Source: Euryarchaeota archaeon UBA82 | GTDB lineage: Archaea; Thermoplasmatota; Poseidoniia; Poseidoniales; Poseidoniaceae | Assembly (NCBI GenBank): GCA_002496635.1 | Contig: DAKQ01000067.1 | Coordinates: 732 to 7,356, forward strand | Length of the DNA stretch: 6,625 nt | Direction: 5' to 3' | Part shown: positions 6,569 to 6,625 of the stretch, piece after piece | How the letters are laid out: every line of letters starts with the position of its first letter | How positions within the stretch are numbered: position 1 is the first letter of the stretch | The notes under the pieces: generated by a model | Told to the model about the DNA's origin: nothing | The model's input: the letters and a program-made list of their open reading frames with translations, nothing else | The model's database searches: none | Position numbers and translations under genes: made by a program

Positions 6569-6625
6569 CTAGACAAGTAAATCAGTCCAATCAAATCTCC
6601 ATTCCCAATTTCCTTCGACAGTACC
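6569..6625 (-). CDS. malQ: 4-alpha-glucanotransferase (GH77, MalQ/amylomaltase), C-terminal 18 codons only
   Basis: Reading the - strand from the right edge gives GTVEGNWEWRFDWTDLLV followed by a TAG stop. The GT-x-x-GNW-x-WR(F/L) pattern a few residues from the end is the standard C-terminus of amylomaltase and plant disproportionating enzyme (for example PGT..GNW.WRL). GH77 enzymes move glucan segments between maltodextrins in the cytoplasm, lengthening short ones so that a phosphorylase can use them. Its position directly upstream of glgP on the same strand fits. Nothing but the tail is visible, so catalytic residues cannot be checked. Confidence 0.7.
   Translation of the reverse strand, partial: GTVEGNWEWRFDWTDLLV

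Noticed and set aside
1..6625. CRISPR arrays, tRNA or rRNA genes, insertion sequences, attachment sites
   Set aside because: None seen. Nearly the whole window is accounted for by the six genes, with only 45 bp and 4 bp gaps.

Overview
The window holds most of an alpha-glucan (starch, glycogen or maltodextrin) utilisation locus, with two gene sets facing each other. On the + strand, from the left edge: the 3' end of a MalF-type permease, a MalG-type permease, a MalK-type ATPase, and a secreted, membrane-anchored GH13 alpha-amylase. On the - strand, from the right edge: the last 18 codons of what reads as a 4-alpha-glucanotransferase (MalQ, GH77), then a complete short-form alpha-glucan phosphorylase (GT35). 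The two sets meet tail to tail, and the amylase and phosphorylase reading frames overlap by 13 bp.

The + strand genes are tightly packed. malF/malG and malK/amylase overlap as ATGA, and malG/malK are 4 bp apart. Each of the three junctions has a good Shine-Dalgarno sequence, so this looks like one translationally coupled operon whose promoter lies left of the window. No solute-binding protein (MalE) and no regulator is visible; they would have to lie outside.

Inferred flow: the amylase is exported by a signal peptide and held in the membrane by a C-terminal helix. It cuts alpha-1,4-glucan at the cell surface. The ABC importer takes in the maltodextrins. In the cytoplasm MalQ and the phosphorylase convert them to glucose and glucose-1-phosphate.

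The organism is probably a marine prokaryote, and my best guess is a Marine Group II (Poseidoniales-like) euryarchaeon. The clues are the GCTD...DDGNC motif common in marine surface proteins, the surface-protein layout (signal peptide, Cys-rich modules, Asn-Thr linker with N-glycosylation sequons, C-terminal helix, short charged tail) and a GGTGAT ribosome-binding site. None of these excludes a marine bacterium, and parts of the amylase recall deltaproteobacterial enzymes.

The oddities are a MalG with about 150 extra N-terminal residues carrying about four extra membrane helices, a MalK without its C-terminal regulatory (TOBE/OB) domain, two Cys-rich modules in the amylase tail with half-motifs in swapped order, and a perfect 9+1+9 palindrome just past the amylase stop. 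No intergenic stretch is longer than 45 bp.
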